A stretch of DNA of 64,000 bases, from positions 101,320 through 165,319 of the forward strand of contig NZ_JAVJSX010000034.1 of NCBI RefSeq assembly GCF_040219215.1, in the 5' to 3' direction. This document shows, in pieces, positions 8,744-20,562 of the stretch. This DNA comes from Thalassobaculum_A sp040219215 (GTDB taxonomy: Bacteria > Pseudomonadota > Alphaproteobacteria > Thalassobaculales > Thalassobaculaceae). The notes below the pieces were generated by a model. That model did not search any database and was not told the origin of the DNA. It was given only the letters and a program-made list of their open reading frames with translations. Position 1 is the first letter of the stretch; every line of letters begins with the position of its first letter. The position numbers and the translations under genes are program-made.

Positions 8744-10699
8744 CTACCGAGTCTCGGCCAGCGTCGTCTTGTCGCCACCCGATCCGATCAGCGGCCGAAC
8801 CGGCCAACCCTGGTGGGCAGGCATCATGAAGCGCTTCCAGATGTCGGCCGGCAGCCCCCCGCCGGTGACGCTGTCCATTGCCGAGCCGTCGTCGCGCCCG
8901 ACCCAGACCACGGTGACCAGATCGGCGGTGAACCCGGCGAACCAGGCGTCGCGATAGTCCTGGGTGGTTCCGGTCTTCCCGGCTGCCGGACGGTCGAGCC
9001 GTGCGGCCTTGCCGGTCCCGTTCTGAACCGCCCCGGCCAGCATGCCGACCAGCGCCTGGGCCGAGCGGGGCGATACGACCGGCGACAGGCCGGAGCCGGA
9101 TCGCTCGTACAGCGTCTGGCCATCACGGTCGCGCACCGCGGTGACGGCGTACGGCAACACCGCCCGCCCGCCGTTGGCGATACCGGCATAGACCCCGGCG
9201 ACCTCAAGCGGACTGGCCTCACCGGTTCCCAACGCGAGGCTCGGACCCTCCGGAAGCGGTCCCGACAGCCCCAGCCGTTCGGCAAGCGAGCGGACCCGGG
9301 AACGACCGATCGCCTCCTGTAGCCGCACCGTGGCGGCGTTGCGCGACCGGGAGAGCGCCTGCGCCAGGGTAATCCTGCCCTCGAATTTGCCGTCGATGTT
9401 CTCGGGTGCCCATCCGGCGATGCGGATCGGGGCATCATCGATCGCGTCCGATGGCGCCCAGCCGGCCTCAAGCGCGGCCAGGAAGACGAGCGGCTTGAAG
9501 GTGGAACCCGGCTGCCGTCGCGCCTGGACCGCGCGGTTGAACTGGCTGTCGCCGTAGCTGCGGCCGCCGACCAGGGCGCGGACCGCGCCGGTGGCCGGGT
9601 CGAGTGCGACCAAGGCAGCCTGCAGGCCTTCGCCGCGGCGGGCGCCGGCCAGACCCTCGGCGACGGCGCGTTCCGCCAAGGCCTGCAGACCCGGGTCGAA
9701 CGTGGTCTCGACGTTCAGATCGCTCGCCGGCCGTCCGACGAAATCCGGCACGCTGTCGTAGACCCAGTCGGCGAAGTACCGGGCGCCGGAGCCACGGCCG
9801 GCGGGGCCGGCGATGGCGATCGGCTGGCTGGCGGCTGCTCGGGCGGTCTTCTGGTCGATGAACCCGGCGTCGACCATGTTGGCCAGCACGACCGAGGTTC
9901 GCGCACCGGCCAGTTCCGGCGCCACTGCCGGGTTGTAGCGGCTCGGTGCTTTCAGCATGCCGGCCAGAAGCGCCGATTCCATCAAGCCCAGCCGTGTGGC
10001 CGGAATTCCGAAGTACTTGCGCGCGGCAGCGTCGACGCCGTAGGCGCCGGCGCCGAAGTACACCCGGTTCAGGTAGATCGACAGAATTTCGTCCTTGGAG
10101 AACTGGCGTTCCAGCCAGAACGCCAGGAGCAGTTCCTGGACCTTGCGCTCGAAGCTCCGGTCGGCCGTCAGGAACACGGTCTTGGCGAGCTGCTGGGTGA
10201 GCGTGCTGCCACCTTGGACCACCCGCCCGGCCGCCAGGTTGGTCCAGGCCGCCCGTGCCACGCCGATCGGATCAATCCCGGGATGCTCGTAGAACCGCCG
10301 GTCCTCGGTCGCAATCACGGCCTGAATCAGGTGCTTCGGCAGTTCGTCCACGGTCAGCGGGTCGCCGTGCATCGGGCCGTACGACGCAAACATGCGGGCA
10401 TCTGCGCCGACCAGTCGTACCGCCCCCGCTCGAGTGTGGCGGTCCAGATTGCCGATGTCGGGCAGCCGGTAGGCTTCCCAGGCAAGGAGCCCGACCACCG
10501 CGACCACCGTCCACAGGCCGATGACCACGCTCCAGAGCACGACCGAGCCGAGTACCCGCCGCAGAATCCCGCGGCCTGTCGGCGCCCGCCGCGACCGAAC
10601 CGTTCTTGTGCCGGCAGACGCCTGCTTGCGAGACGGCGTTCGAGGTTTGGCCGTGGACGACCGGGCCGCGCGACGGCCGGATGCGGATGCACGGGCCAT
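8744..10699 (-). CDS. Bifunctional penicillin-binding protein, PBP1A-type transglycosylase/transpeptidase
   Basis: A 651-residue class A PBP that polymerises and cross-links peptidoglycan in the periplasm. After a basic 45-residue tail comes one membrane anchor (about 47-74). The GT51 domain follows, with catalytic E132 in ATEDRRFYEH and the QGGSTLTQQ motif. The transpeptidase has S399 in GSTFK, SRN at 452-454 and KTGTT at 575-579, so all three penicillin-binding motifs are intact. The length is shorter than E. coli MrcA and lacks the large insertion domain; it is closer to compact PBP1A/PbpG-like enzymes. It converges with the hybrid kinase and has its own promoter at 10746-10774. Confidence 0.92.
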   Translation of the reverse strand: MARASASGRRAARSSTAKPRTPSRKQASAGTRTVRSRRAPTGRGILRRVLGSVVLWSVVIGLWTVVAVVGLLAWEAYRLPDIGNLDRHTRAGAVRLVGADARMFASYGPMHGDPLTVDELPKHLIQAVIATEDRRFYEHPGIDPIGVARAAWTNLAAGRVVQGGSTLTQQLAKTVFLTADRSFERKVQELLLAFWLERQFSKDEILSIYLNRVYFGAGAYGVDAAARKYFGIPATRLGLMESALLAGMLKAPSRYNPAVAPELAGARTSVVLANMVDAGFIDQKTARAAASQPIAIAGPAGRGSGARYFADWVYDSVPDFVGRPASDLNVETTFDPGLQALAERAVAEGLAGARRGEGLQAALVALDPATGAVRALVGGRSYGDSQFNRAVQARRQPGSTFKPLVFLAALEAGWAPSDAIDDAPIRIAGWAPENIDGKFEGRITLAQALSRSRNAATVRLQEAIGRSRVRSLAERLGLSGPLPEGPSLALGTGEASPLEVAGVYAGIANGGRAVLPYAVTAVRDRDGQTLYERSGSGLSPVVSPRSAQALVGMLAGAVQNGTGKAARLDRPAAGKTGTTQDYRDAWFAGFTADLVTVVWVGRDDGSAMDSVTGGGLPADIWKRFMMPAHQGWPVRPLIGSGGDKTTLAETR

Positions 10700-10745
10700 T
10701 GTCCCGCCCCCGGTTTTTGAAAAATTACGTGAGAGTATGCTTCGA

Positions 10746-10774
10746 ACTATATGAGAAATCTATCAAATCATCAA
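10746..10774 (-). promoter_or_regulatory. Sigma70-type promoter for the PBP gene
   Basis: On the minus strand TTGATG (10774-10769) and TATAGT (10751-10746) are separated by exactly 17 bp inside an A+T-rich patch. The predicted start is near 10739, giving a leader of about 40 nt before the ATG at 10699. The assignment rests on sequence match only. Confidence 0.6.
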
Positions 10775-10813
10775 TTCTGATGAGAATCCAGGGCGTTTCA
10801 AATGCGTCCGGAG

Positions 10814-12427
10814 TCACTGACCCGTGATCGGTGGATTGCGGCGGGACTCCGGCGGGAACCACAGGGTTGCCCTCGTCCCCACGCCCGGGCTGCTGTCGAC
10901 GGACAGCCTTCCGCCATGCAGCCGGGCCATCTGGGACACCAGCGGCAGGCCAAGCCCGGTTCCCTGCTGGCTGCGGGTTATCGGACTGTCGATCTGGCCG
11001 AACGGCTCGAGTGCGCGGGCGACGTCCTGGCTGCGCATGCCGATGCCGGTGTCCACCACCGCAATCGTGACCCCGCCTTCCGGCGTCACCCCGCCTTCGA
11101 TCGCCACGGTTCCCGGCGGGTCGGTGAACTTCACCGCGTTGGACAGGAGGTTCATCAGCATCTGCCGGAACCGCCGTGGATCGGCCCTCATCGGTCCGAT
11201 GGACCGATCGAGCCGGCATTCGATCGCCAAGTCCTTGCGGGCCGCCTGCGCGCGCATCAGCTCCACGACGGTGCGGGTGATCGCGACCGGATCGATCCAT
11301 TCGGGATGGATCTCCATCTGCCCGGCTTCGATCTTGGAGAGATCAAGGATGTCGTTGATCAAGGTCAGCAGATGCGCGCCGCTGTCGTGGATATCGGCCG
11401 CGTACTCCGACATCTGCTCCCGGTCAGCGCCGCGGACGACCTGGTCGCGCACGAGTTCGGAGAAGCCGAGAATCGAGTTCAGCGGGGTGCGAAGCTCGTG
11501 GCTGACCAGGGCGAGGAACTCCGACTTGGCGCGCCCGGCCCGCTCGGCGGCGTCGAGGGCTGCCGCGGTCTGCCGTCTGGCCTGGTCGACCCGTGCCAGG
11601 GCGGCTGACAGTTCGACGGTCCGCTCCTGAAGCTCCCTGGTGCGTGCCGCCACCCGGGTTTCCAGATCCTGATTGAGGGCGGCAAATTCGCGCTGCCCGA
11701 GGGTGAGGGCCGAAACCAGATCATTGTAGGCGACGCGAAGGTGCTCGATCTCGGTACCGGACGCCGAGGCCGCGGTCCGTGCGTCGAACTCCACGGGATG
11801 CAGGCGCCCCCAGCCGGACTCCCGAACCGCCCGCGTCAACTGGATCAAGGGCCGCGCCAGGATCGAGCGGCCGAGTCGATCGAAGATCACCCAGAGGATG
11901 GCGGTCTTCAGGATCGCGGCGACGATGATCAGGATGATCCGCCACTGCAGGCGCTCGGCCAGTACAGTGGACGACGACATCAGCGAGACCATGCCGACCA
12001 TGTCGCGGCCGACTGCATGCCGGTAGTAGACCGGAAAGTTCACGGTGATCGAATCACCAAACCATCCGGATTGTGCCGGCGCGCCCAACAGCACGAACTC
12101 GCGGGTGCCGGTATGGTCGGCGATCCGCACGCCGACGATTTCGGGGATTTCAAGCATTCCGGTCGCGATTGCCGTCGCGGCTTCGATATCCACCGACCAC
12201 AACGGTGCGGCCAGCGCCTCCTCCAGCGTCCGGCGGTAGATCGACAGTTCGCGTTTCAGGTCGTTGCGCGCGCTGTACCAGGCCTCGCCGACGAACGCCG
12301 CCGTGATGACGATGGCCGCGCCGAGATAGAGCGCAAAGGCCGCCCGAAACAGCTTCCGGGTGACCGGAGATTGGACGGTGCCAGTCTCCTTATGCGGCGA
12401 CTTGCCGCCTATGCCGAGACCAGTCAT
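10814..12427 (-). CDS. Membrane sensor histidine kinase paired with a periplasmic binding protein
   Basis: A 537-residue kinase. TM1 lies at about 27-48, a periplasmic loop of about 110 residues follows, then TM2 at about 162-184, a HAMP-like linker, and a long coiled coil (about 245-300). HisKA has H310 in LALVSHELRTPLNS, and the HATPase has NLLSNAVKF, VVDTGIGM and GTGLGLPLV. There is no receiver domain, so an external response regulator is needed and none is in the window. It starts 3 bp after the stop of the solute-binding protein gene (12431-13288), which implies cotranscription and suggests that the binding protein presents the ligand to this sensor. Confidence 0.9.
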   Translation of the reverse strand: MTGLGIGGKSPHKETGTVQSPVTRKLFRAAFALYLGAAIVITAAFVGEAWYSARNDLKRELSIYRRTLEEALAAPLWSVDIEAATAIATGMLEIPEIVGVRIADHTGTREFVLLGAPAQSGWFGDSITVNFPVYYRHAVGRDMVGMVSLMSSSTVLAERLQWRIILIIVAAILKTAILWVIFDRLGRSILARPLIQLTRAVRESGWGRLHPVEFDARTAASASGTEIEHLRVAYNDLVSALTLGQREFAALNQDLETRVAARTRELQERTVELSAALARVDQARRQTAAALDAAERAGRAKSEFLALVSHELRTPLNSILGFSELVRDQVVRGADREQMSEYAADIHDSGAHLLTLINDILDLSKIEAGQMEIHPEWIDPVAITRTVVELMRAQAARKDLAIECRLDRSIGPMRADPRRFRQMLMNLLSNAVKFTDPPGTVAIEGGVTPEGGVTIAVVDTGIGMRSQDVARALEPFGQIDSPITRSQQGTGLGLPLVSQMARLHGGRLSVDSSPGVGTRATLWFPPESRRNPPITGQ

Positions 12428-12430
12428 GCG

Positions 12431-13288
12431 TCAGGAGCCGTCGGCGTAGCGGTCGCTGAGTGCACGGAATTCGTCCGATTTGCGAACTTCGGCAATGGCA
12501 TCCCATACCGCCTCGGCCAGAACGCGGTCGCGCTGCACGAACCTGTGGGACAGCATCAGGTAATAGGCGCTGGTGCGCAGCGGTGGTTCGAGCTTTGACA
12601 CCGAGGCGTAGCGAACCGGATCGCTCCGGATGACGGCCCCGGCAAGGTTCTCGATCTCGGCATAGGCCGCCAGCCGGCCTTCGAGCAGCTTGGGGAAGTT
12701 GAGCGACGGGGTACGACCGACCTCGACCCGCGCGCCAAGACGCTCCAGGAGATCGACCACCGCGTACCCGGCCGTGGCGCCGATCGGCCGGCCGTCGAGG
12801 CCGCCGAGGGTCGTTCCGTCCCAGGTGATGGACGAGCCGGCCGGAACGAACAGCATGTACGACTGGAAGAACACCGCACGGCTCTCGTCCGGCCGGCCGT
12901 CCTCGGTCTTCGGATAGGCACCGATCGCTTCCCGCTCGGCCTTGTAGCTGGCGTGAAAGAGGCCGTCGGTCTCACCGGTCTCGACCATCAGAAGCCCGCG
13001 TTTCCAAGGCACCCGCTTGAACGACAGGTTGACCTCCAGGCGCTGACCGACCTGCTTCAGCAACTCAAGCGTCAGTCCCGGCCGGCTCCAGTCGATTGCC
13101 GTGCCTTCGCCATAATGACGCGGCGGATTGGGTACTGTTTCGTACGCAATACGCAGGGTCGGGCGGCCATCAAAGGTCGCCGGGGCCTGTGCAAGCGCGC
13201 GGTTGAACGCACCGAGCGCGGCAAGCATGAACAATACGCTACCAACGCCGGCGGCGGTGCGGCGCCCAAGGTCTGTCACCGATGCCAA
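12431..13288 (-). CDS. Periplasmic substrate-binding protein (SBP_bac_3-like)
   Basis: About 285 residues, resembling amino-acid-type type II periplasmic binding proteins: PTLRIAYETVPNPP, then GLTLELLKQVGQRLEV, then DGLFHASYK. A signal peptide is seen (two arginines, a hydrophobic core, then ALAQA). No ATG suits this start. A TTG at 13288 has GGGAGG 5 nt upstream and gives LASVTDLGRR; a GTG at 13279 is the alternative. The open frame extends to 13645 but would run antisense through the neighbouring gene. The leader contains an 8-bp inverted repeat (13304-13325). No ABC permease or ATPase is nearby; the next gene is a sensor kinase, so a sensory role is likely. Confidence 0.75.
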   Translation of the reverse strand: MASVTDLGRRTAAGVGSVLFMLAALGAFNRALAQAPATFDGRPTLRIAYETVPNPPRHYGEGTAIDWSRPGLTLELLKQVGQRLEVNLSFKRVPWKRGLLMVETGETDGLFHASYKAEREAIGAYPKTEDGRPDESRAVFFQSYMLFVPAGSSITWDGTTLGGLDGRPIGATAGYAVVDLLERLGARVEVGRTPSLNFPKLLEGRLAAYAEIENLAGAVIRSDPVRYASVSKLEPPLRTSAYYLMLSHRFVQRDRVLAEAVWDAIAEVRKSDEFRALSDRYADGS

Positions 13289-13376
13289 CAATCCCTCCCA
13301 AGAGGGCGCCCGTTGCAGGGCGCCCGGCGGTGTGAAAGCATGAATTAGACACGAACACAATCTGGTCGCCGAACCG

Positions 13377-14570
13377 ATGACGGACGTTGACCGCTCACTG
13401 CGTGAGACCCTCAGCTCCGGTGCCAGTCGGATCTTCAACGTGGCGGAGATCACCCGGCGCCTGGAGGACGCGGCGCGTGACGCCGGTGGCAAACCGCCGG
13501 ACCAGCTGCTGTTCAGGCACCGCGGCCTGAACCGGGCGGTGTTCATCAAGCGGCCGAAGGAGTTTGCCCCGCCGCCGAGCGCGGCGCTGAACACGTCGGC
13601 GGAGATTCTGGAAAACGGACAGCTGCGGACATTCACCGTCGACACCCGGGTGCGTGTGGAGAAGGGCGATATCGCTACCGTCGTCTATATTCCTTACGAT
13701 CCTAATAACGTGTCCGACGGCGGCAACAGCTTCGAACTCGGCGGCCGGGGGCGAACCCAGGCCCTGCTCGACATCGCCGGTTTTGACGCTCGCGCCGACA
13801 GCGACAGCGTACGCAGTGACCTGCGCCTGCTGGAGGTGATCGAGAATCTGCCGTCGCTCGACCCGTTTCTGTTGAAGGATCGCGTTGCCGTCGAGAACCT
13901 TACGGTGCCGGAGGAGTACTTCACGATCCCAGAGGCCGAGTTTCAGGACATCAAGGCCTACATCCTGACCAAGTTCCGACCGATCACCGAGCGGGTGGTC
14001 GACCCCAACTCCCGCAACGCCGCCCAGGTCACCGAGCAGTTCATCATGAAGCTGTGGGAGGCCAAGGACCTCGACTACCTGAGGCCGATCACCGAGGTGT
14101 TCCGGATCGATCCGAGCCAAGCCGCCGACATCTACTATTCCTGGAAGGGCGTCACCTACTACGAGTACCAGTACAAGCGTGGCCAACGGACCATGCTCGG
14201 TTTTGCGGACTGGCTGCACAGCCGGGCCGTACCCTCCCATTACGTCAAGGCGAACCTGCGCGAGGAGCTGGAGGAGTCGGTCCGCGACGTGGCGGGAGCC
14301 TTCGCCCGGCATCTGAAGAACAGCTCCGACATCCTGCGGATCTACAATCAGGGCTACGAGAACCTGTTCGTCAAAGGCGGGGAGGCTCGCCCGTTCATTG
14401 AGTTCCTCCGCGACTCCAGTACGTTCTTCTGGGACATCGCGGCGTCGATCTCGGCGTTGAATCACGGCGTGTCGGTCTGGAACCAGCGGACCCGCAACGC
14501 TTCCGAAGGAAAACTCACCGCCGACGAGTTGAAGCCGCTCCTCGAGATTCTAGGGCGGGTGATCGTGTAG
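13377..14570 (+). CDS. Conserved-looking protein of unknown function (397 aa)
   Basis: I do not recognise this family. The protein is soluble, with no signal peptide or membrane segment. It mixes acidic and aromatic stretches and looks globular: an N-terminal half rich in beta-type sequence (FTVDTRVRVEKGDIATVVYI, then GGRGRTQALLDIAGFD) and a C-terminal half that is mainly helical, with aromatic-rich DIYYSWKGVTYYEYQYKRGQ. Codon use matches the neighbours, so it is a native gene. It diverges from the solute-binding protein gene across 88 bp. The start is the ATG at 13377, which lacks a strong ribosome site. Confidence 0.7.
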   Translation: MTDVDRSLRETLSSGASRIFNVAEITRRLEDAARDAGGKPPDQLLFRHRGLNRAVFIKRPKEFAPPPSAALNTSAEILENGQLRTFTVDTRVRVEKGDIATVVYIPYDPNNVSDGGNSFELGGRGRTQALLDIAGFDARADSDSVRSDLRLLEVIENLPSLDPFLLKDRVAVENLTVPEEYFTIPEAEFQDIKAYILTKFRPITERVVDPNSRNAAQVTEQFIMKLWEAKDLDYLRPITEVFRIDPSQAADIYYSWKGVTYYEYQYKRGQRTMLGFADWLHSRAVPSHYVKANLREELEESVRDVAGAFARHLKNSSDILRIYNQGYENLFVKGGEARPFIEFLRDSSTFFWDIAASISALNHGVSVWNQRTRNASEGKLTADELKPLLEILGRVIV

Positions 14571-14675
14571 TGACCGTTGCCGGATGAATCAATTTCCTGT
14601 TCTGTTAACCATTACCGTTGACGAGGTGTTTACAACCTTACGGCACGATCGGACGGCAATCAGGAGGTCACCAAG

Positions 14676-14816
14676 ATGCCGGACATCGACCAGCCATCCA
14701 TTGACGAGATCGCGAGCCAAGCCGAAATCGGAACGGTTCGGGAGCCGGAGTTCCGGCTCATTGCCGACCTGATCCGGATGACGATCCTGGGCTTCGAGCA
14801 GCGCGCAGCCGCCTGA
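14676..14816 (+). CDS. Small protein of 46 residues, unknown function
   Basis: The ATG at 14676 follows a perfect AGGAGG (14662-14667) at 8-nt spacing, one of the best ribosome sites in the window. The frame codes for 46 residues beginning MPDIDQPSIDEIASQAEIG and ending in EQRAAA. It is acidic at the N-terminus with an amphipathic C-terminal half (FRLIADLIRMTILGFEQ). It has no signal peptide, cysteine or leader-type cleavage motif. The gene sits after the 397-residue orphan and converges with the DUF599 gene, ending 19 bp before it. Confidence 0.6.
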   Translation: MPDIDQPSIDEIASQAEIGTVREPEFRLIADLIRMTILGFEQRAAA

Positions 14817-14835
14817 TCCGCCTGGCCGACGGATG

Positions 14836-15549
14836 TCAGCCTCCGTCGACCAACACCAAGGCCGCGTGCGCGCGCGAGCGAAACTCGCGGCGGTACAGCG
14901 TGCCGACCACCCAAGCCGTGGTGGCGATCAACGCCAGGGGATGCAGGAACCAGGCGCAGGCCGCCAAGCCAAAATAATACGAATGCATGCCACCGTTGTA
15001 GTGCCGGGCGGCCAGCGTCACCAGACGCGCCGCTACACCGGCCCGCGCCTTTGCAACCATTTCATCCCCGTGACCCGGCTGCGGAATTGATCCGAGCACG
15101 ACACCCGCGTTGTTGTGCAGCCGCATCGACCACGCCAGTCGAAAGAAGGCGTGCATGAAGATCAGGATCATCAGCGCGACCTTGAAGCCGAACCGGTTCT
15201 GGCTGGTGGTCGCGAAGTAGTCGAAATCGTTCAGAACGCCAACCACGTCGGCGGCAGTACCCAGCGCCGCCGCCAGCCCGCCGATCACGAAGATCGCGGT
15301 CGACGCCAGGAACGCCGAGTTGCCGGTCAGCGACTGCAGGATCTGGACGTCAAGAATGCGGTTGTCCCGCCCGACCGCCGCTTCCATCCAGCGCTCCCGC
15401 CAGACCTGCATCCGGGCCGGGAGGCTATGGCCCCGCCGGGTCGCCCGCGTGCTGTAGGCCTCGTAGCCGACCCACGCGAGCGCAAACACGGCGAACGCCG
15501 CGATATCCAGAACCGAGAAGATCGCCAGGACATCGGCTATGGTCGGCAC
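14836..15549 (-). CDS. DUF599 family membrane protein
   Basis: A 237-residue inner-membrane protein with about four hydrophobic segments (residues 8-28, 77-100, 122-140 and 195-215). Family marks are MQVWRERWMEA after helix 1, GNSAFLASTAIFVIGG in helix 2, and the HYNGGMHSYYFGLAACAWF block before the last helix. The function of DUF599 is unknown. It is 51 bp downstream of gyrB on the same strand and may be transcribed with it. Confidence 0.85.
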   Translation of the reverse strand: MPTIADVLAIFSVLDIAAFAVFALAWVGYEAYSTRATRRGHSLPARMQVWRERWMEAAVGRDNRILDVQILQSLTGNSAFLASTAIFVIGGLAAALGTAADVVGVLNDFDYFATTSQNRFGFKVALMILIFMHAFFRLAWSMRLHNNAGVVLGSIPQPGHGDEMVAKARAGVAARLVTLAARHYNGGMHSYYFGLAACAWFLHPLALIATTAWVVGTLYRREFRSRAHAALVLVDGG

Positions 15550-15600
15550 CTGACAACCCTTCCGGTGACCGTTGCCGTCGACTGCATCAGGACCAAGCGG

Positions 15601-18040
<2,440 letters not shown>

Positions 18041-18048
<8 letters not shown>

Positions 18049-19273
18049 TCGATTTCTCTCCTCGGAGTCCGATGGTGCCGGCCGGCGCAAGCCGTCCGTC
18101 CGTCACCTCAACTATCTGGGCCCGGTCGGCGATCGGGGCAAATACCCCCCGATCGGTGCCGGTCAGCCAAGCCTGTCCCCCCAGCGCCAGAACCGCCTCG
18201 AACAAGGCGGTGCGCCGACGGTCGTCCAAATGGGCGGCCACTTCATCCAACAGCAGGATCGGGGACGCACCCTCGTCGATCGCCTGAAGACGGGCATGCG
18301 CCAAAACGATGCCGACCAGAAGGGCCTTCTGTTCCCCGGTCGAGCAGCGCTCGGCCGGCATGTCCTTGGGTACGTGCCGCACCAGCAGGTCACTGCGGTG
18401 CGGGCCTTCGGCTTCCGGCGAACCAGGCCGGCGGCCGGCGGCGAGGGTCGCGCGCAGCCGGTCCTCGATTTCCAGGGCCGGGGCTTCGTCCAGCCAGCGG
18501 TCGACGGTGCCGTCCAAGGTCAACTCGGCCGCCGGAAACGGCGGCTCGGTCTCGGCGCACACCTGGTTGAGCCGGGCGACCAGCGAGGACCGGGCGGCGG
18601 CTACCGCGATCCCGGTGGCGGCCAGCGTCTCCTCAAGCGCGGCGAACCAGGCCGGATCCCGGACGCCGTCCTTGATCAGCCGGTTTCGCTCCCGCCAGGC
18701 GTGCTCGTAGTGGTTGACCCGGGTCGAATGCTCCGGATCGAACGCGAACACCATCCGGTCCAGGAACCGTCGGCGGCCGGACGCACCATCCAGGAACAAC
18801 CGGTCCATGGCCGGCGTCAGCCAGGAAACGGTGACATGGTCGCCAAGGGCAGACTGGCTCCGGGCCGGAGCGCCGTCGACGCGGACCAGGCGGCGCTCAC
18901 CGTCGGAATCCGGATCGCGGCCGGTGCCGATGGTCACCGCACCAAGCTTGCCATCGACCCGCGCGGCCACGGCCCAGGCGCTGGAACCGGCGTCCGCCAT
19001 GTCGCCCGGGGTCAACCGGTCGACCTCGGACAACCGGGCACGCCGCAACCCGCGCCCCGGGGTCAGGAACGAGACGGCCTCCAGCAGATTGGTCTTGCCA
19101 GCCCCGTTGGGTCCGGTCAGCACGACCGCCGGGCCGTCGATGTCGAGGCTCTCCGCCGCATAGTTGCGGAACCGGGTCAGGGTCAAGCGGCGCACGGCAA
19201 GCCGTTGCGGAACGGCGGCCGTCTGCACCGCCGGGTCGGCCATGAGTGGTCGGGCGATCACGCGGCTGGTCAC
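18041..19273 (-). CDS. recF: DNA replication and repair protein RecF
   Basis: A 410-residue SMC-like ATPase that helps load RecA at gapped DNA as part of RecFOR. Walker A is TGPNGAGKTNLLEAV near residue 54, the signature STGEQKALLVGIVLAH is C-terminal, and Walker B ILLLDEVAAHLD follows. The GTG at 19273 overlaps the dnaN stop (GTGA), the coupling seen in dnaN-recF operons. An ATG at 19243 (MADPAVQTAA) is an alternative start. The gene overlaps gyrB by 8 bp. Confidence 0.95.
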
Positions 19274-20391
19274 ACCCGCATCGGCATGAGGACGTAGAGC
19301 GTGCCGTCGTCGCTCTCGTCCGTCACCACGGTCGGCGATGCGGCGTCGGCCATGGCGAACACCGCCTTGCTGCCCTCATCGATCTGGTCGGCGATATCCA
19401 TCAGGTAGCGCGAGTTGAAACCGATCTCGATGGCCGCGGCGGCGTAGTCGACATCGACCTCTTCGGTCGCCTGCGCGTTGTCCGGGCTGTTGGCCGACAA
19501 GGTCAGCGTGCCGCTCGCCAGACTGAGCTTGACCGAGCGGGACTTCTCGGTCGAGATCGTCGCCACGCGGTCGACGGCGCGCTTGAACATCGAGCTTTCG
19601 ACCCGCAACATCTTGTCGTTGCCGGTCGGGATCACCCGCTCGTAGTCCGGGAACGTCCCGTCGATCAGCTTGGTGGTCAGCACGCTCGACTCGAACGCGA
19701 AGCGCAGCTTGTTCTCGCTCAGCGAGACCTGGACGTCGCCGTCGGTCTCTTCGATCAGCTTGCGGATCTCCTGGACGGCCTTGCGCGGCACGATCACCGA
19801 CGGCATCCCGGCGGCGCCGGAGGGCAGCGGCATCTGGACGCGGGCGAGACGATGCCCGTCGGTTGCCACCGCGCGCAGCACCGCGACGTCGCCGGCCTTG
19901 GCTTCATGCAGGAAGATGCCGTTCAGGTAGTACCGGGTCTCCTCGGTGGAGATCGCAAAGCGCGTCCGGTCGATCAGGGTCTTGGCGTCGGCCGCCGACA
20001 GTACGAAGCTGGTCGGCAGCGTGTCGCCGGACAGCGCCGGGAACTCCTCCATCGGCAGGGTCGGCAGCGAGAAGTTCGAACGGCCGGCGCGGATCGTCAT
20101 CCGGCCGCTGTCGCCAGCGGCCGTCAACTCGACCTCCGAGCCGTCCTGCAGCTTGCGGACGATCTCGTACAGGGTGTGAGCCGGTACCGTGGTCTGCCCC
20201 GGCTGATCGACGGAACATCCGACGCTTTCCACCACATCAAGGTCCATGTCGGTGGCCGTCAGTGACAGCGTACCGTCGGCGGCGCGCAGCAGCACGTTGG
20301 CCAGAATCGGAATGGTGTTCCGCCGCTCAACGACGCTTTGGACATGGGCCAGCGGCTTCAGCAGCGCCGCTCGGTCGATCGTGATCTTCAT
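19270..20391 (-). CDS. dnaN: DNA polymerase III beta sliding clamp
   Basis: A 373-residue clamp, the normal length. It starts MKITIDRAALLKPLAHVQSV and ends TLYVLMPMRV, both typical of DnaN, with three repeated clamp domains. It encircles DNA and tethers polymerase III and many repair factors. It is the first gene of the overlapping dnaN-recF-gyrB unit. It is separated from dnaA by 171 bp that contain the dnaA terminator and a likely extended -10 promoter. Confidence 0.97.
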   Translation of the reverse strand: MKITIDRAALLKPLAHVQSVVERRNTIPILANVLLRAADGTLSLTATDMDLDVVESVGCSVDQPGQTTVPAHTLYEIVRKLQDGSEVELTAAGDSGRMTIRAGRSNFSLPTLPMEEFPALSGDTLPTSFVLSAADAKTLIDRTRFAISTEETRYYLNGIFLHEAKAGDVAVLRAVATDGHRLARVQMPLPSGAAGMPSVIVPRKAVQEIRKLIEETDGDVQVSLSENKLRFAFESSVLTTKLIDGTFPDYERVIPTGNDKMLRVESSMFKRAVDRVATISTEKSRSVKLSLASGTLTLSANSPDNAQATEEVDVDYAAAAIEIGFNSRYLMDIADQIDEGSKAVFAMADAASPTVVTDESDDGTLYVLMPMRV

Positions 20392-20490
20392 GGGCTCGCT
20401 CGGGCCTTTCGAACGGTCTCGGGGACACGTCCGCCGATCCTGAAGGACGACGGACTCGCATGCCCGCGATTGGGCGAATCGTACGCCCCT

Positions 20491-20499
20491 TCTATACCA
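20491..20499 (-). promoter_or_regulatory. Possible extended -10 promoter for dnaN-recF-gyrB
   Basis: On the minus strand TGGTATAGA matches the extended -10 pattern (TGn plus a TATAAT-like hexamer). No good -35 is seen 16-18 bp upstream. It lies 99 bp before the dnaN ATG and 38 bp beyond the dnaA terminator, a sensible place for an independent promoter. Confidence 0.4.
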
Positions 20500-20536
20500 T
20501 GAAACGCCGCCGTAAGGATGAGTTTTACAAGCCCTG

Positions 20537-20559
20537 AAACGGCCCGGCAGCGGGCCGTT
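20537..20559 (-). terminator. Intrinsic terminator after dnaA
   Basis: AACGGCCCG and CGGGCCGTT form a perfect 9-bp stem with a 4-nt loop, starting 3 bp after the dnaA stop codon. On the minus strand the stem is followed by TTTC, then a T-rich stretch a few bases later (TTGTAAAACT). It suggests that most dnaA transcripts end before dnaN. Confidence 0.75.
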
Positions 20560-20562
20560 CGG

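Noticed and set aside
12431..13645. Longer 404-residue form of the binding protein starting at 13645
   Set aside because: The extension runs antisense through the neighbouring gene and would bury the signal peptide; a TTG with a good ribosome site lies at 13288.
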